From contig JACOSX010000071.1 in assembly GCA_016178625.1 (NCBI GenBank), positions 1 through 40,773 of the forward strand: a DNA stretch of 40,773 nucleotides. Reading direction: 5' to 3'. The notes under the pieces were generated by a model, which was not told the origin of the DNA, did not search any database, and worked only from the letters and a program-made list of their open reading frames with translations. The DNA comes from Ignavibacteria bacterium (lineage in GTDB: Bacteria > Bacteroidota > Ignavibacteria > UBA10030 > SZUA-254). This document shows positions 16,948 to 26,292 of the stretch, one piece after another. Within the stretch, counting starts at the first letter, position 1; each line of letters starts with the position of its first letter. A program made the position numbers and the translations under genes.

Positions 16948-18691
16948 ATTTTATACCATTAACAATCCCCTGCCGCCATACTTCGAACGCTAACCACCAG
17001 TCTACTTCGGTAGCAAGTTCGAGCTTCCCATGATAAAATTGATCCACTATCTTGACAATGTATGAATGATCGTAGAGTGAAGAATTCTTGACTTCCCTTG
17101 AATGAGCGGTATCCTTGACAAACTCCGATAAGTGGTGCAAGAATTTAACGGGCATCACGTTTTTGAAGGTAATTCCAACTTTCTTCTTCAAGCGTGTCCA
17201 AAGCTGCGAGGTGAGAGTCGACATACCAAAAGGATATGTGGTTCCACCTTTCACGAGGGGGTAAGAGGCTAACGACGGCGATCGGCGCTTGATTATTTCC
17301 CGAAACAATCTTCCGTTCTTCCTTACTTGCACAGGGACTTGAAACATCTTTCGGAGAAATGAAGGCTGCGCAAAGGGCATATAGTTCAATACCATGCTGT
17401 CCATCCTGCTCTGTTCATACGCTCCCCAGTTCGGAAACCGCGTCCGAATTGCCAGGAGATCAAGAAAATTCTCATCTCCAATCTGGATCATGTCCGGCAT
17501 CTGCGTCCAGAGGTAATCAATGTGTTGCACGATAGTGCTCTCCATGGAGCGTATGATCTCTTCATTAAAAATCTTCGCGCGGTGAACCCTGAAATATGGT
17601 GCAATCTTCCGGGGATCCCCGCTATGGAATGCTTGCTTCCCTAACCTCAGGAGCCTATTAAAATATTGTCGCCGCGCGATTTCGCCGAAGCCGCCATCGA
17701 TAACAACTCTGTCCAGTTCATGAATGTGTGGGAAGTACCGCATCTTCAGTACCGAGGATGCCGGTTCGGTTGCACAATTATACGCCATATATTCTTTAAG
17801 AGCCTTGAGACATTGATCCACATCGGGAATGGATTCATGCAAGTGGAGATAAGAAAGCTGTTCTCCCTTTGCAATCCGTTTTGCAAGGTGGACATCTGGA
17901 TCATCAGGATGACCAAAGGTGTGAATGTGATATGTTTGATGAGGGCATCCACGCAAGAGGCACAACAGGAACCTGGAATCCATCCCGCCGGATACACCTA
18001 AGGATAGAGTTTGACTTCTGCCAAGCATTGGATTCACCAGCGCCATCAAGACTGACTCAAGGCTCATTCCTCGCATTTCGTCATGAGGAAGCTCCCACTT
18101 ATGTCCCTCAAGGCAGAGTGATGCTGATGTGCACCTTGCCATTCCAGCGGGACCTAGTCGCTTCACTCCGTCGACAAGGCTTCCCGAGGAAAGCTGATGA
18201 AACGTGAGCCAGTGGGAGCTGAGGGAATCAATATCTACATCACGAAAGTCCATCAACTGTGCTATCCAATCAAGTCGTGTTGAAAAGGCAACGCCATGAT
18301 CTACTTCGGTGAGATACAACGGGCGAAGACCAAGTTGATCGGTGAAGCATGTGATTTGCCCGGGCTGCCATCGGACTATTACGAAATGACCGTCGAGATG
18401 ATCAAGGTGTGGTTGGGGCTCCCTAAGCAGAGTCTGCCACTCGCCAGCAGACAAGAATATACATCGTTCCTCTTGACGGTGGATACCAAGACCGGCTACA
18501 ATCCAACCGGTGTCACTCTTTTGCTCTGAGGAAAATTCCAAACTGGATGAGCACATCGATCGCAATCCTCCTCCAACCAAGTACAACTGGGGGGTTGTTA
18601 TTTTGTAAGAAGGTATGGGATGGAGAGTGGAAATTTTCTGTAGCCGATCTACTGAAGGATGATCGCTTATAAGACCGAGAATCCAGCTCAC
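16946..18691 (-). CDS. Asparagine synthetase-like protein lacking the glutaminase cysteine
   Basis: A 581-residue two-domain protein of the asparagine synthetase B family. The N-terminal class II amidotransferase-like domain (about 1-170) contains DQLGLRPLYL (118-127). The C-terminal synthetase domain carries the PP-loop SLGVSGGMDSR (SGGMDS at 234-239), which binds ATP. It starts M-S-W-I-L-G where AsnB starts M-C-G-I-F-G, so the catalytic Cys2 is replaced by Ser and glutamine hydrolysis is not expected. Length is near AsnB (550-630), but the rest diverges. The start is a GTG at 18691; the alignment with AsnB supports it. Such proteins may amidate or ligate other substrates; the real substrate is unknown. 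It lies 43 bases after the cobalamin adenosyltransferase gene on the same strand. Confidence 0.75.
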   Translation of the reverse strand: MSWILGLISDHPSVDRLQKISTLHPIPSYKITTPQLYLVGGGLRSMCSSSLEFSSEQKSDTGWIVAGLGIHRQEERCIFLSAGEWQTLLREPQPHLDHLDGHFVIVRWQPGQITCFTDQLGLRPLYLTEVDHGVAFSTRLDWIAQLMDFRDVDIDSLSSHWLTFHQLSSGSLVDGVKRLGPAGMARCTSASLCLEGHKWELPHDEMRGMSLESVLMALVNPMLGRSQTLSLGVSGGMDSRFLLCLLRGCPHQTYHIHTFGHPDDPDVHLAKRIAKGEQLSYLHLHESIPDVDQCLKALKEYMAYNCATEPASSVLKMRYFPHIHELDRVVIDGGFGEIARRQYFNRLLRLGKQAFHSGDPRKIAPYFRVHRAKIFNEEIIRSMESTIVQHIDYLWTQMPDMIQIGDENFLDLLAIRTRFPNWGAYEQSRMDSMVLNYMPFAQPSFLRKMFQVPVQVRKNGRLFREIIKRRSPSLASYPLVKGGTTYPFGMSTLTSQLWTRLKKKVGITFKNVMPVKFLHHLSEFVKDTAHSREVKNSSLYDHSYIVKIVDQFYHGKLELATEVDWWLAFEVWRQGIVNGIK

Positions 18692-18734
18692 GGCTCTACG
18701 CCTGCCCCATTATGCAATCCCTGGATTGTGCATG

Positions 18735-19277
18735 TTAGGGAACCCACTTTGTTTCAGTGGTTTTGGTGAGTGCGTTCACCGAACGAGCGAGAATAAACAA
18801 TAAATCAGAAAGGCGGTTCAGATAGGTCAATGGTTCTTCACCGACCTGCTTCTCACGTGCCAGTCGAACCATGCATCGCTCTGCACGACGGCACACGGTC
18901 CGCGAAAAATGAAGCAAGGCAGCAGACTGGTTTCCGCCCGGGAGGATAAAATTCTTCAACGGTTCGAGCGTTGGATCAATCCTATCGATATGTTTCTCAA
19001 GGCGCGCCACATCCGTCCCCTTAATTCGCTTGAGGTCTGAGCGATTCGAATCAAGAGGGGTAGCAAGATCAGCGCCAAGCGTGAAAAGATCATGCTGAAT
19101 TTCGTCGAGGATCTCATCGATCTCTCGAGCAGGATTCATCGACCGGCACATCCCAAGGACACTATTCAGTTCATCCACCGTTCCATACGCTTCGATGCGG
19201 AGATCGTCTTTGGGAACTCGTTTCCCTCCAAACAACGATGTCTCTCCTTTGTCGCCAGTCTTTGTGTAGATTTTCAT
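18735..19277 (-). CDS. Cob(I)alamin adenosyltransferase, PduO type
   Basis: Transfers the adenosyl group of ATP to cob(I)alamin (or cobyrinate diamide) to form coenzyme B12. The 180-residue protein has the PduO-family signatures KIYTKTGDKGETSLFGGKRVPKDD (ATP site, residues 2-25), YGTVDELNS, and the helix RTVCRRAERCMVRL followed by LNRLSDLLFILAR. It probably belongs to a transcript with the lipoprotein gene (9 bases upstream) and the asparagine-synthetase-like gene, though no functional link is obvious. No other B12 gene is in the window. Confidence 0.93.
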   Translation of the reverse strand: MKIYTKTGDKGETSLFGGKRVPKDDLRIEAYGTVDELNSVLGMCRSMNPAREIDEILDEIQHDLFTLGADLATPLDSNRSDLKRIKGTDVARLEKHIDRIDPTLEPLKNFILPGGNQSAALLHFSRTVCRRAERCMVRLAREKQVGEEPLTYLNRLSDLLFILARSVNALTKTTETKWVP

Positions 19278-19286
19278 CGTGTAGGA

Positions 19287-20555
19287 TTACTGACAGGAAG
19301 TGAGGCGTAGGATAATGCCATTTGAACCTACAATCGATCCGAACTTGTTATCAATGAGAACGGCATCGTAAAGATGATTTGTTCCTGGGATTTTCTCCGG
19401 CGTCCAGGTCCCACCACCATCTGTCGTCCTCAAAATAGTTGCGATACTGCCCACAACGATTCCGTTGATGCCATCGAGGAACGAGACGCCATCAAGTTCG
19501 TACGCAGTACCACTGGTTTGCATCGCCCATGAGACACCGCCGTTGGATGTATGGATGATCAGCCCCTTCATGTTGCCCTGATCGTAACCAACAGCAGTCC
19601 CCCTGAGTGAGTCGGTAAAAAAAACTCCATACAATTGTCCCGAGACGCCGGTCGCTTGTCGTGTCCACGTCGCGCCTCCATTCGTTGTGTGAATGATTGT
19701 CCCGGCGAGTCCTACCGCAGTTCCATGGATCCGATCTGAGAAATGAATTGCTCTTAGTTCACTCGTCACTCTACTCGGCTCTGATTGCCATGACGTCCCT
19801 CCATTCGTGGTTTTACGAAGGTAGCCAAGGTATCCCGCTATATATCCAACGCTGTCATCAATCCAAAATACGGCTCGGATATCATTTGTTGTATTACTGT
19901 TTTGTGTCACCCAATTCGTTCCTCCATCAGTCGTGCGCAGAATAACCCCACCTTTCCCAACAGCCGTTCCCACATTCCTGCTTGAAAAAGAAACCCCATA
20001 GAGATTTTCGGTTGCAGGGCTTGACTGTTGTGTCCAGTTCGATCCGCCATTTGTGGTTCGAAGAATGATGCCGCCACTACCTACAGCAGTACCATAGCTG
20101 CTGTCGGTAAAGGCAACACCATACAATATGGCAATAGAACCCGATGACTGAAATTCCCAAGAATCAGGTGCAGTCGTCGCGCTTGCAACATTCGAATAGT
20201 CAGATGTGCCTTGAGAGCTGTACGCAACAACTCGATAGGAATATTTAGTATTACAAGAAAGGTTAGCATCGACAAATTGTGGATTCCTCGTCACTCGAGA
20301 AAGAAGTTCCCACGTTCCTGATGACTCAATTTGCCGCTCGACCTTAAAACCGGAAATCGCAACCGTGGTGTCTTTCTGCCACGCTAAGGTGATCTCCGTT
20401 GAACTGACGGTGTGCGCCACGAGATGTGTTGGCGCGGGTGGTGGATTCGTTCCACCCGGGTTGCCTGGACCATCGTCCCCATGTTCATCCTTACAGGCAA
20501 GTTGAACAATCGCTATGGAAAGGAGATAAGGGAGAACAGCTGAAATTATTTTCAT
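19287..20555 (-). CDS. Lipoprotein with fibronectin type III domain and Ycf48-like repeats
   Basis: Probably exported and lipid-anchored. With the ATG at 20555 (behind AGGA) the protein has a signal peptide ending in a lipobox (SIAIVQLAC, Cys at about residue 20), and then a short Gly/Pro/Asp-rich linker. A fibronectin type III domain follows (about 37-130: PTHLVAHTVSSTEITLAWQ...YSYRVVAYSSQGTSDYSN). The C-terminal half is a beta-propeller built from six repeats, each with the form GTAVG..G.ILRTTNGG..W, like the photosystem II assembly factor Ycf48 and sialidase BNR repeats. In non-photosynthetic bacteria such proteins are common surface or periplasmic proteins of unknown role. An upstream in-frame start at 20624 would add 23 residues before the signal peptide and is less likely. 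Total about 422 residues. Confidence 0.8.
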   Translation of the reverse strand: MKIISAVLPYLLSIAIVQLACKDEHGDDGPGNPGGTNPPPAPTHLVAHTVSSTEITLAWQKDTTVAISGFKVERQIESSGTWELLSRVTRNPQFVDANLSCNTKYSYRVVAYSSQGTSDYSNVASATTAPDSWEFQSSGSIAILYGVAFTDSSYGTAVGSGGIILRTTNGGSNWTQQSSPATENLYGVSFSSRNVGTAVGKGGVILRTTDGGTNWVTQNSNTTNDIRAVFWIDDSVGYIAGYLGYLRKTTNGGTSWQSEPSRVTSELRAIHFSDRIHGTAVGLAGTIIHTTNGGATWTRQATGVSGQLYGVFFTDSLRGTAVGYDQGNMKGLIIHTSNGGVSWAMQTSGTAYELDGVSFLDGINGIVVGSIATILRTTDGGGTWTPEKIPGTNHLYDAVLIDNKFGSIVGSNGIILRLTSCQ

Positions 20556-20692
20556 AGATAACATCCTACACAAACGTTGAAGTACCGAGATGACCCTCGC
20601 CCAAAGCAAGAACCAGTCTCTCAAGATATTTCGGGAGTCAGCGGGGTTATGACAATATCGTGAAGCTTAATAACGCGGCTCAATGCTGATGA

Positions 20693-22081
20693 TTATTTTC
20701 TCTTGCCATTCTTCACAAAATAAGGTAACTCATTATAAAAATGTGCAACCGTTCTAATGCCGCCATAGAAATTGCCGAGATTGAGGAACTCGTCGGGTGC
20801 ATGAGCGTTCTCGTCCGGTAACCCAAAACCCAATAGAACAGTATCAAGCCCTAACAATTGTTTAAACTGAACCACAATTGGGATCGATCCGCCTTCGCGC
20901 TGGTAAAGAGGCTTCTTCCCGAAACCTTTCTCCAATGCTGCTACAGCTGCCTGCACACCCGGACTGTCGATAGGCGTAATGGCTGCTTCACCTCCATGGA
21001 TATAGCTGACGTTGACGTGAACTGTCTTGGGAGTTATTTTCTTGATGTGTTTCTCGAACAGCTTGGCAATCTTGTCTGACTTCTGGTTCGGCACCAGACG
21101 CATCGAAATCTTTGCGGATGCTTTCGCGGGCAACACAGTTTTCGCTCCCTCCCCTGTGAATCCACCATAGATACCGTTGCATTCGAGCGTCGGTCGCGCC
21201 CACAATCGTTCAAGAGTCGTGAAGCCTTTCTCACCGTGCAACTGGGTCACCCCCAATTCTTTCGCATACTTCTTATCACTCCAGGGCAGCTTTCGATAGG
21301 CATCGCGCTCTTTCTTGGTAAGCGGCAAAACATCGTTGTAGAAACCTGAGATTGTGATTCGACCATTCTTATCGTGGAGCTGTGCGATAATTTCTGTCAA
21401 TGCTTGAATCGGGTTATGAACTGACCCGCCAAATGAACCAGAGTGCAGATCTTTATTGGGACCAATTAAATCGATCTGCATATACGCGAGCCCCCGCAAC
21501 CCGTAACATACAGACGGCACGTCTCTTGCAAACATCGATGTATCGGATATGACTACAAGATCTGCCTTCAATAACTCTTTGTGCTCCTTCAAGAACGTCG
21601 AGAGATGCTCGCTGCCAATTTCCTCTTCACCTTCAATGATCATTTTGAGGTTGATCGGCAGGTTGCCCATCTTCTTCATGTACGCTTCAATACTCTTAAG
21701 ATGGATAAAGACTTGACCTTTGTCGTCGGCAGAACCGCGGGCATATAAATTCTCACCACGAATCGTCGCCTCGAATGGTGGGGATGTCCACAGGTGTATT
21801 GGATCGACTGGCTGGACATCATAATGTCCATAGATAAGCACTGTCGGTTTGCCGGGAGCTTCCAGCCATTCCGCGTAAACCACGGGATGTCCGGCTGTCG
21901 GCAAGATCTTAGTGTTGTTCATCCCGATTGTCGTCAGATGGTCTGCAACCCACTGTGCACATCGCTCAATATCAGGTTTGTAATCTGGATTAGTGCTAAT
22001 ACTTGGGATTGCAAGAAGCGACTTAAGTTCTTCTATGTAGCGCGCTTTGTTCTCTTCAATAAATTGTAATATTTGTTCCAT
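20693..22081 (-). CDS. M20-family metallopeptidase (dipeptidase)
   Basis: A 462-residue zinc-dependent exopeptidase of the M20/M25/M40 family, probably cytosolic because no signal peptide is seen. Catalytic-site motifs are in order: GHYDVQPVD (first zinc His and catalytic Asp), ARGSADDKGQ (bridging Asp), IEGEEEIGSEH (general-base Glu-Glu), ISDTSMF (zinc Asp) and, near the end, NAHAPDEF (zinc His). A lid/dimerization domain lies between. It resembles bacterial PepV/CPG2-like and DUG1-like dipeptidases. It has its own candidate promoter and is probably the first gene of the minus-strand run down to 16946. Confidence 0.92.
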   Translation of the reverse strand: MEQILQFIEENKARYIEELKSLLAIPSISTNPDYKPDIERCAQWVADHLTTIGMNNTKILPTAGHPVVYAEWLEAPGKPTVLIYGHYDVQPVDPIHLWTSPPFEATIRGENLYARGSADDKGQVFIHLKSIEAYMKKMGNLPINLKMIIEGEEEIGSEHLSTFLKEHKELLKADLVVISDTSMFARDVPSVCYGLRGLAYMQIDLIGPNKDLHSGSFGGSVHNPIQALTEIIAQLHDKNGRITISGFYNDVLPLTKKERDAYRKLPWSDKKYAKELGVTQLHGEKGFTTLERLWARPTLECNGIYGGFTGEGAKTVLPAKASAKISMRLVPNQKSDKIAKLFEKHIKKITPKTVHVNVSYIHGGEAAITPIDSPGVQAAVAALEKGFGKKPLYQREGGSIPIVVQFKQLLGLDTVLLGFGLPDENAHAPDEFLNLGNFYGGIRTVAHFYNELPYFVKNGKRK

Positions 22082-22129
22082 GATTGATGGATAAACTTTT
22101 AAAGGAGTGTTTTGATCACTGATTGTATT

Positions 22130-22160
22130 TGAATATAAGAAAGACCTTCCGCAGTTGCAA
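22130..22160 (-). promoter_or_regulatory. Candidate promoter for the M20 peptidase gene
   Basis: On the minus strand, TTG (22160-22158), a 20-base spacer and TATATTCA (22137-22130) fit the TTG-N20-TAnnTT pattern. The start would be near 22125, about 45 bases before the ATG at 22081. Confidence 0.4.
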
Positions 22161-22215
22161 GACCCAGTTGCTGCACTTTATGGGGTCAGACCCTTCCTTG
22201 ATAATGGCTCCCATT

Positions 22216-22248
22216 TTGAGTACCTTGCTATTAGAATTTATATCTTTA
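22216..22248 (+). promoter_or_regulatory. Possible promoter of the heme operon
   Basis: TTG at 22216-22218 and TATCTTTA at 22241-22248, spaced by 22 bases, resemble the Bacteroidota promoter but with a longer spacer than the others in the window. The region is A/T-rich and directly precedes hemX. The call is weak. Confidence 0.25.
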
Positions 22249-22258
22249 CTATTTGTAT

Positions 22259-23083
22259 ATGCATTTTCTCATCGGTTTTTGTGAGCTTGTTCTACCGTTT
22301 CTCTACTTTGCAACAATTTGGGTATATGGGAAGGCATTTTTCAGCGGAAGTAAAGGTGCCGAATCAGCAAAGGCCCCCCTCTTGTTGACAACCGCAAGCC
22401 TCCATGCTGGCTACGTAATCATTCGTACAATAGTCTTTTCTCATCCACCAATCACCTCTGTTTTTGAAATTTTGTCACTGATTGCGTGCACGATCGTGCT
22501 TGTCTATACCTATATCGAGTTGCGGACGGGAAATACGGCAACAGGATATTTCATCCTCATGCTCCCTTTTTTCTTCCAGCTCGTCTCGTCGATTTTTATT
22601 AAGGAGGTGCGGGAAATTCCACCGATCCTCCGTAGCAGCCTTCTCGGCTTCCACGTCTCGAGTGCTTTTTTGGGTTATGCGGCTATCACGATTTCAGCCG
22701 TTTATGGGTTTCTCTATCTCATGTTGTACCACGATATCAAGTCAAGCCAGTTCGGTGTCATATACAAACGGTTACCCAATCTTGAGATCCTGGAGCGGAT
22801 GAGTTTCACAGCGACTGTCTTCGGGTTTGTGTTATTAACAATCGCAATCGTTGTGGGATTGATCTGGTTGCCGCGCGCTCTAGAGAACTTCTCGTATGCT
22901 GATCCGAAGTTATTCGGAACAATTGCAATCTGGCTTATCTATGCCATCGGACTAATGGCAAAGAAAGTTATTGGCTGGCAGGGAAAACGTATTATGGTCC
23001 TATCTATGTTTGGCTTTGCCCTTGCCATGTTTTCTATTACGATCATTAATATGTTCTTCGGCGGGTTTCACAAATTTTACTGA
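22259..23083 (+). CDS. hemX: HemX/CcsA-like cytochrome c assembly-type membrane protein
   Basis: A 274-residue integral membrane protein with about eight hydrophobic helices, matching the HemX/CcsA (cytochrome c assembly, PF01578-like) family. Conserved histidines that could face heme are at SLHAGYV, LLGFHVSSAFLGYAA and near the end in GGFHKFY. In Bacillus the equivalent hemX sits immediately before hemA and modulates glutamyl-tRNA reductase; the same order is seen here. The ATG at 22259 is preferred over a TTG two codons earlier. The canonical WGxWxWD loop of true CcsA/CcmC is not visible, so a heme-export or ligation role is not certain. Confidence 0.8.
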   Translation: MHFLIGFCELVLPFLYFATIWVYGKAFFSGSKGAESAKAPLLLTTASLHAGYVIIRTIVFSHPPITSVFEILSLIACTIVLVYTYIELRTGNTATGYFILMLPFFFQLVSSIFIKEVREIPPILRSSLLGFHVSSAFLGYAAITISAVYGFLYLMLYHDIKSSQFGVIYKRLPNLEILERMSFTATVFGFVLLTIAIVVGLIWLPRALENFSYADPKLFGTIAIWLIYAIGLMAKKVIGWQGKRIMVLSMFGFALAMFSITIINMFFGGFHKFY

Positions 23084-23154
23084 TCACTAGTGGCTAATGA
23101 TCACATATACAAGGAACCTCAACGGGCCGCGAGAAACAGACAGCCCATGGACTC

Positions 23155-24429
23155 ATGAACATACACTGTCTTGGCATTAATCATCGGACTGCTCCTATCG
23201 AGATCCGGGAAAAACTCTGGTTCTCCATCAGTGAGATCCAAACGATGTTGCCTACCTTAAGGGATAAATACTTCCACGAGGTGGTTCTTGTCTCAACGTG
23301 CAATCGAACAGAAGTATATTATGTGCAGCGGCATGAATTAACGAATGGCAAACCCGTATGGAGGCTGCTTGCCAAACACAAACAGTCAGAAGAGACTGTT
23401 GGGGAACACCATTTTTGTTTGACTTCCGGGATTGAAACGGCACAACATCTCTTCGCTGTCGCCTCAGGCATTGATTCAATGGTGCTTGGCGACGTTCAGA
23501 TTTTAAGTCAGATGAAAGAAGCCTTCAGCGCTGCGCAGGATTCTCACACAACCGGGATTCTCATGAATAGGCTGTTCAACACGGCGTTCCATGTTGCAAA
23601 ACGAGCGAGGACAGAAACTGAAATCGGCGAAGGCGCCGTTTCCATAAGTTATGCTGCTGCCGAACTTGCTTCAAAGATTTTTGAAGACCTCTCCAAGCGG
23701 ACAGCCCTCCTCATCGGTGCGGGCGAGACCGGGAAACTGACTGCGAAACACCTTGCAAGTCGGAATCTTGGAACAATGCTTATGGCGAATCGCACCCGAC
23801 AGCGAGCTGAAGAATTAGTCGCTCACCTCGGTGGTCGTGTGATCGACTTTGACAAGATACTCGCCGAACTTCCTCACGTTGATATCATCATCAGCTCTGT
23901 TGAGGCGAACGCACATATTCTCTCTGCGCACGACATCAGGCAGGTGATGAAGCTCAGGGGCAACAAACCACTTTTCATTATCGACATTGGTGTGCCGCGC
24001 AACGTCGACCCAAGTGCGAATATCATCGACAACGTCTTCCTGCACGATATCGACGCACTGAACCACATCGTCGACCACAATCTCACTTCCCGCCGGGCGC
24101 AAGTGCCAAAGATCGAAAAAATAATCTCTGAAGAACTACAGCATTTTCAACTCTGGTACGATTCCCTTGAGGTCACTCCGACAATCCAACAACTCCGTGA
24201 TCAGTTTGAGGCAATTCGGCAGGCAGAGGTGGAGAAGCATCTCCATCATTTCGCAACAGACAAGCGAGAAGAGATCGAAATGCTCACGAAACGTATTGTC
24301 AACAAGATTCTCCACGCACCGATGGTAAACCTGAAAAATGGCACGACCGAGCATACCGATGAGGAATCACGTACCAGGATTTCCGTCATCCGCCATATCT
24401 TTGGGCTGGATAAGAGAACGCACCAATGA
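23155..24429 (+). CDS. hemA: Glutamyl-tRNA reductase
   Basis: First committed enzyme of the C5 heme pathway; it reduces glutamyl-tRNA(Glu) to glutamate-1-semialdehyde with NADPH. The 424-residue protein shows GINHRTAPIEIREKLWF at the N-terminus, the catalytic Cys49 in STCNRTEVYYV, IDSMVLGDVQILSQMKEAF, the NADPH-binding GAGETGKL and a C-terminal dimerization helix region. It lies 71 bases after hemX and overlaps hemC by 4 bases (ATGA). HemL, which takes the product, is encoded 15 kb downstream. Confidence 0.97.
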   Translation: MNIHCLGINHRTAPIEIREKLWFSISEIQTMLPTLRDKYFHEVVLVSTCNRTEVYYVQRHELTNGKPVWRLLAKHKQSEETVGEHHFCLTSGIETAQHLFAVASGIDSMVLGDVQILSQMKEAFSAAQDSHTTGILMNRLFNTAFHVAKRARTETEIGEGAVSISYAAAELASKIFEDLSKRTALLIGAGETGKLTAKHLASRNLGTMLMANRTRQRAEELVAHLGGRVIDFDKILAELPHVDIIISSVEANAHILSAHDIRQVMKLRGNKPLFIIDIGVPRNVDPSANIIDNVFLHDIDALNHIVDHNLTSRRAQVPKIEKIISEELQHFQLWYDSLEVTPTIQQLRDQFEAIRQAEVEKHLHHFATDKREEIEMLTKRIVNKILHAPMVNLKNGTTEHTDEESRTRISVIRHIFGLDKRTHQ

Positions 24430-25394
24430 CCCGCGGGCAGAAAAGAATTATCATCGGAAGTCGTGGGAGCCAGCTCGCCCTCTGGCAAGCAGGGTTCGTG
24501 AAACATGAACTCGAAAAGAAATTTCCCCAGCTCCAGATTGAGATCGAGACTATGAAGACAACGGGTGATAAAATTCTTGACTCACCTCTTTCAAAAATTG
24601 GTGATAAAGGATTATTCACAAAAGAGATCGAGCATGCATTACTCAAGCACAAGATCGATCTCGCCGTCCACAGCCTGAAGGACCTTCCAACCGAACTGCC
24701 CCTGGGGTTAATTATCGGGGCGATCACAAAACGTGAGGATGTGCATGATGTGTTCATCAAACATCCTTCAAAACAATATATCCATCTTGAGGATGTTCCA
24801 CACGGAGGTAAGATCGCCACCGGAAGTTTGCGGCGGAAATGTCAACTCCTCAACTGGCGCCCCGATGTAGAGGTCATCGATCTCCGAGGCAACTTACAGA
24901 CCCGCTTTGCCAAGCTCGAGGCATCGGATTGGGATGGGATGATCCTCGCACGCGCGGGTGTTTTCCGCCTCGGATTAGTCGATCGCATCACCGAAGTTAT
25001 TCCGATTGAGCGGATGTTACCCGCTGTCGGGCAAGGTGCTCTCGGAATTGAAATCCGCGACGACGACCCATCTACCCAAAAGTACGTGCAAGTGCTGGCG
25101 AGCCGCGCGGCGACGGTGGCGACAATGGGTGAACGAGCATTTCTTCGCCATCTCGAAGGTGGATGTCAGGTACCGATCGGAGCGTACGGTCGGATTGAAG
25201 ATAATGAGTTTTTTCTGGATGGATTCATTGGAAGTCTGGATGGAAGAAAGATCGCTCGCGGGAAACTCCACGGCGCACCCGATAAAGCCGATGCCCTGGG
25301 CATACAACTCGCACAGTCATTGGTCGACAGCGGAGGCAGAGAGATTCTCGAAAAGATCCGTGACCCGAGAACGTTCGAAGTGCCTGTTATATGA
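24426..25394 (+). CDS. hemC: Porphobilinogen deaminase (hydroxymethylbilane synthase)
   Basis: Condenses four porphobilinogen units to hydroxymethylbilane in the cytosol. The 322-residue protein has GSRGSQLALWQA near the N-terminus, the catalytic Asp86 in AVHSLKDLPT, the RRKCQL segment and Cys247 in HLEGGCQVPIGAYG, which holds the dipyrromethane cofactor. Its start overlaps the hemA stop by 4 bases. Confidence 0.97.
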   Translation: MTRGQKRIIIGSRGSQLALWQAGFVKHELEKKFPQLQIEIETMKTTGDKILDSPLSKIGDKGLFTKEIEHALLKHKIDLAVHSLKDLPTELPLGLIIGAITKREDVHDVFIKHPSKQYIHLEDVPHGGKIATGSLRRKCQLLNWRPDVEVIDLRGNLQTRFAKLEASDWDGMILARAGVFRLGLVDRITEVIPIERMLPAVGQGALGIEIRDDDPSTQKYVQVLASRAATVATMGERAFLRHLEGGCQVPIGAYGRIEDNEFFLDGFIGSLDGRKIARGKLHGAPDKADALGIQLAQSLVDSGGREILEKIRDPRTFEVPVI

Positions 25395-25464
25395 TACGGG
25401 ATTACCAAGCACAGCAACATTCCCCAGATTTCTCCACGTGGGTGCCCGTCGTTCGTATCAGCGA

Positions 25465-26292
25465 ATGAATTTATCGGGTAAAACAATACTAATCACACGA
25501 TCTGCACACCAGGCGGAAGAGTTTGTCCGCCTCGTTGAGCGGTGGGGCGGAGCTCCGATCGTATTCCCTACAATCGAGATTACCCCGCCAGTTTCGTGGG
25601 AGGCCAGCGATAAAGCAATTGATGCCCTGTACATGTACGATGGTCTCATGTTCACGAGCACAAATGGTGTCGAGTTTTTCTTTCGCAGGATCAATGAGCG
25701 AAAGGTCTTGCTCCAAGACCTAAGGTCAAAACTGATATTTGTTGTCGGAGAGAAAACCAAAACCGCTGCTGAATCTCACGGGCTCCGGGTCACATTGACG
25801 CCTGAGAAATTCACTGCTCAGGATCTTGCGAAGGCACTGCAGCATGAAGATCTCCATGGTAAAACTTTCTTGTTCCCCAGAGGTAATGTAGGAGATGACA
25901 CGCTCGCTGGAAATCTAAAGATCCTCGGCGCCAAGGTGGATTCAATTATCGTTTATCAGACTCAGAAACCGGAAGAGAAAAATGTCCGGGAGATCAAGAC
26001 GATGCTGCTCGGTGGCAAGATTGATGTGGTGACATTCACGAGTCCATCCACCTTTAAGAATTTCATTGCCCTCTTCTCACACAATGAAATCGATCGGATG
26101 TCTCATCACACCAAGATCGCTGTCATTGGACCCGTAACTGCCAAGGCTGTTGAACAGGGAGGATTGGAATGGGATATCATTCCCCCCGAATCAACGATTG
26201 AGGCGCTGGTCGAGTCAATCGCTCATGCTCTTCCATCCGAGGTTCGCGACAACGAAATCCCTTCCCGGCAATCCGAGAAACGAAATTTATGA
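25465..26292 (+). CDS. hemD: Uroporphyrinogen-III synthase
   Basis: Cyclises hydroxymethylbilane with ring D inversion to uroporphyrinogen III. The family is poorly conserved. Support comes from position between hemC and hemE, from the N-terminal LSGKTILITRSAHQAEEFVRLVERWGGAPIVFPTIEITPP, and from TFTSPSTFKNFIALF and KIAVIGPVTAKAVEQGG further on. The ATG at 25465 gives 275 residues, close to the usual 240-270. The open frame extends upstream across hemC, but that part is only an overlap. A GTG nine codons earlier (25438) is possible. Its last bases overlap the hemE start (ATGA). Confidence 0.88.
   Translation: MNLSGKTILITRSAHQAEEFVRLVERWGGAPIVFPTIEITPPVSWEASDKAIDALYMYDGLMFTSTNGVEFFFRRINERKVLLQDLRSKLIFVVGEKTKTAAESHGLRVTLTPEKFTAQDLAKALQHEDLHGKTFLFPRGNVGDDTLAGNLKILGAKVDSIIVYQTQKPEEKNVREIKTMLLGGKIDVVTFTSPSTFKNFIALFSHNEIDRMSHHTKIAVIGPVTAKAVEQGGLEWDIIPPESTIEALVESIAHALPSEVRDNEIPSRQSEKRNL

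Noticed and set aside
25006-25464. Upstream extension of hemD into hemC
   Set aside because: This part overlaps the conserved C-terminal half of HemC in another frame and does not resemble uroporphyrinogen-III synthase; the real start is near 25465.
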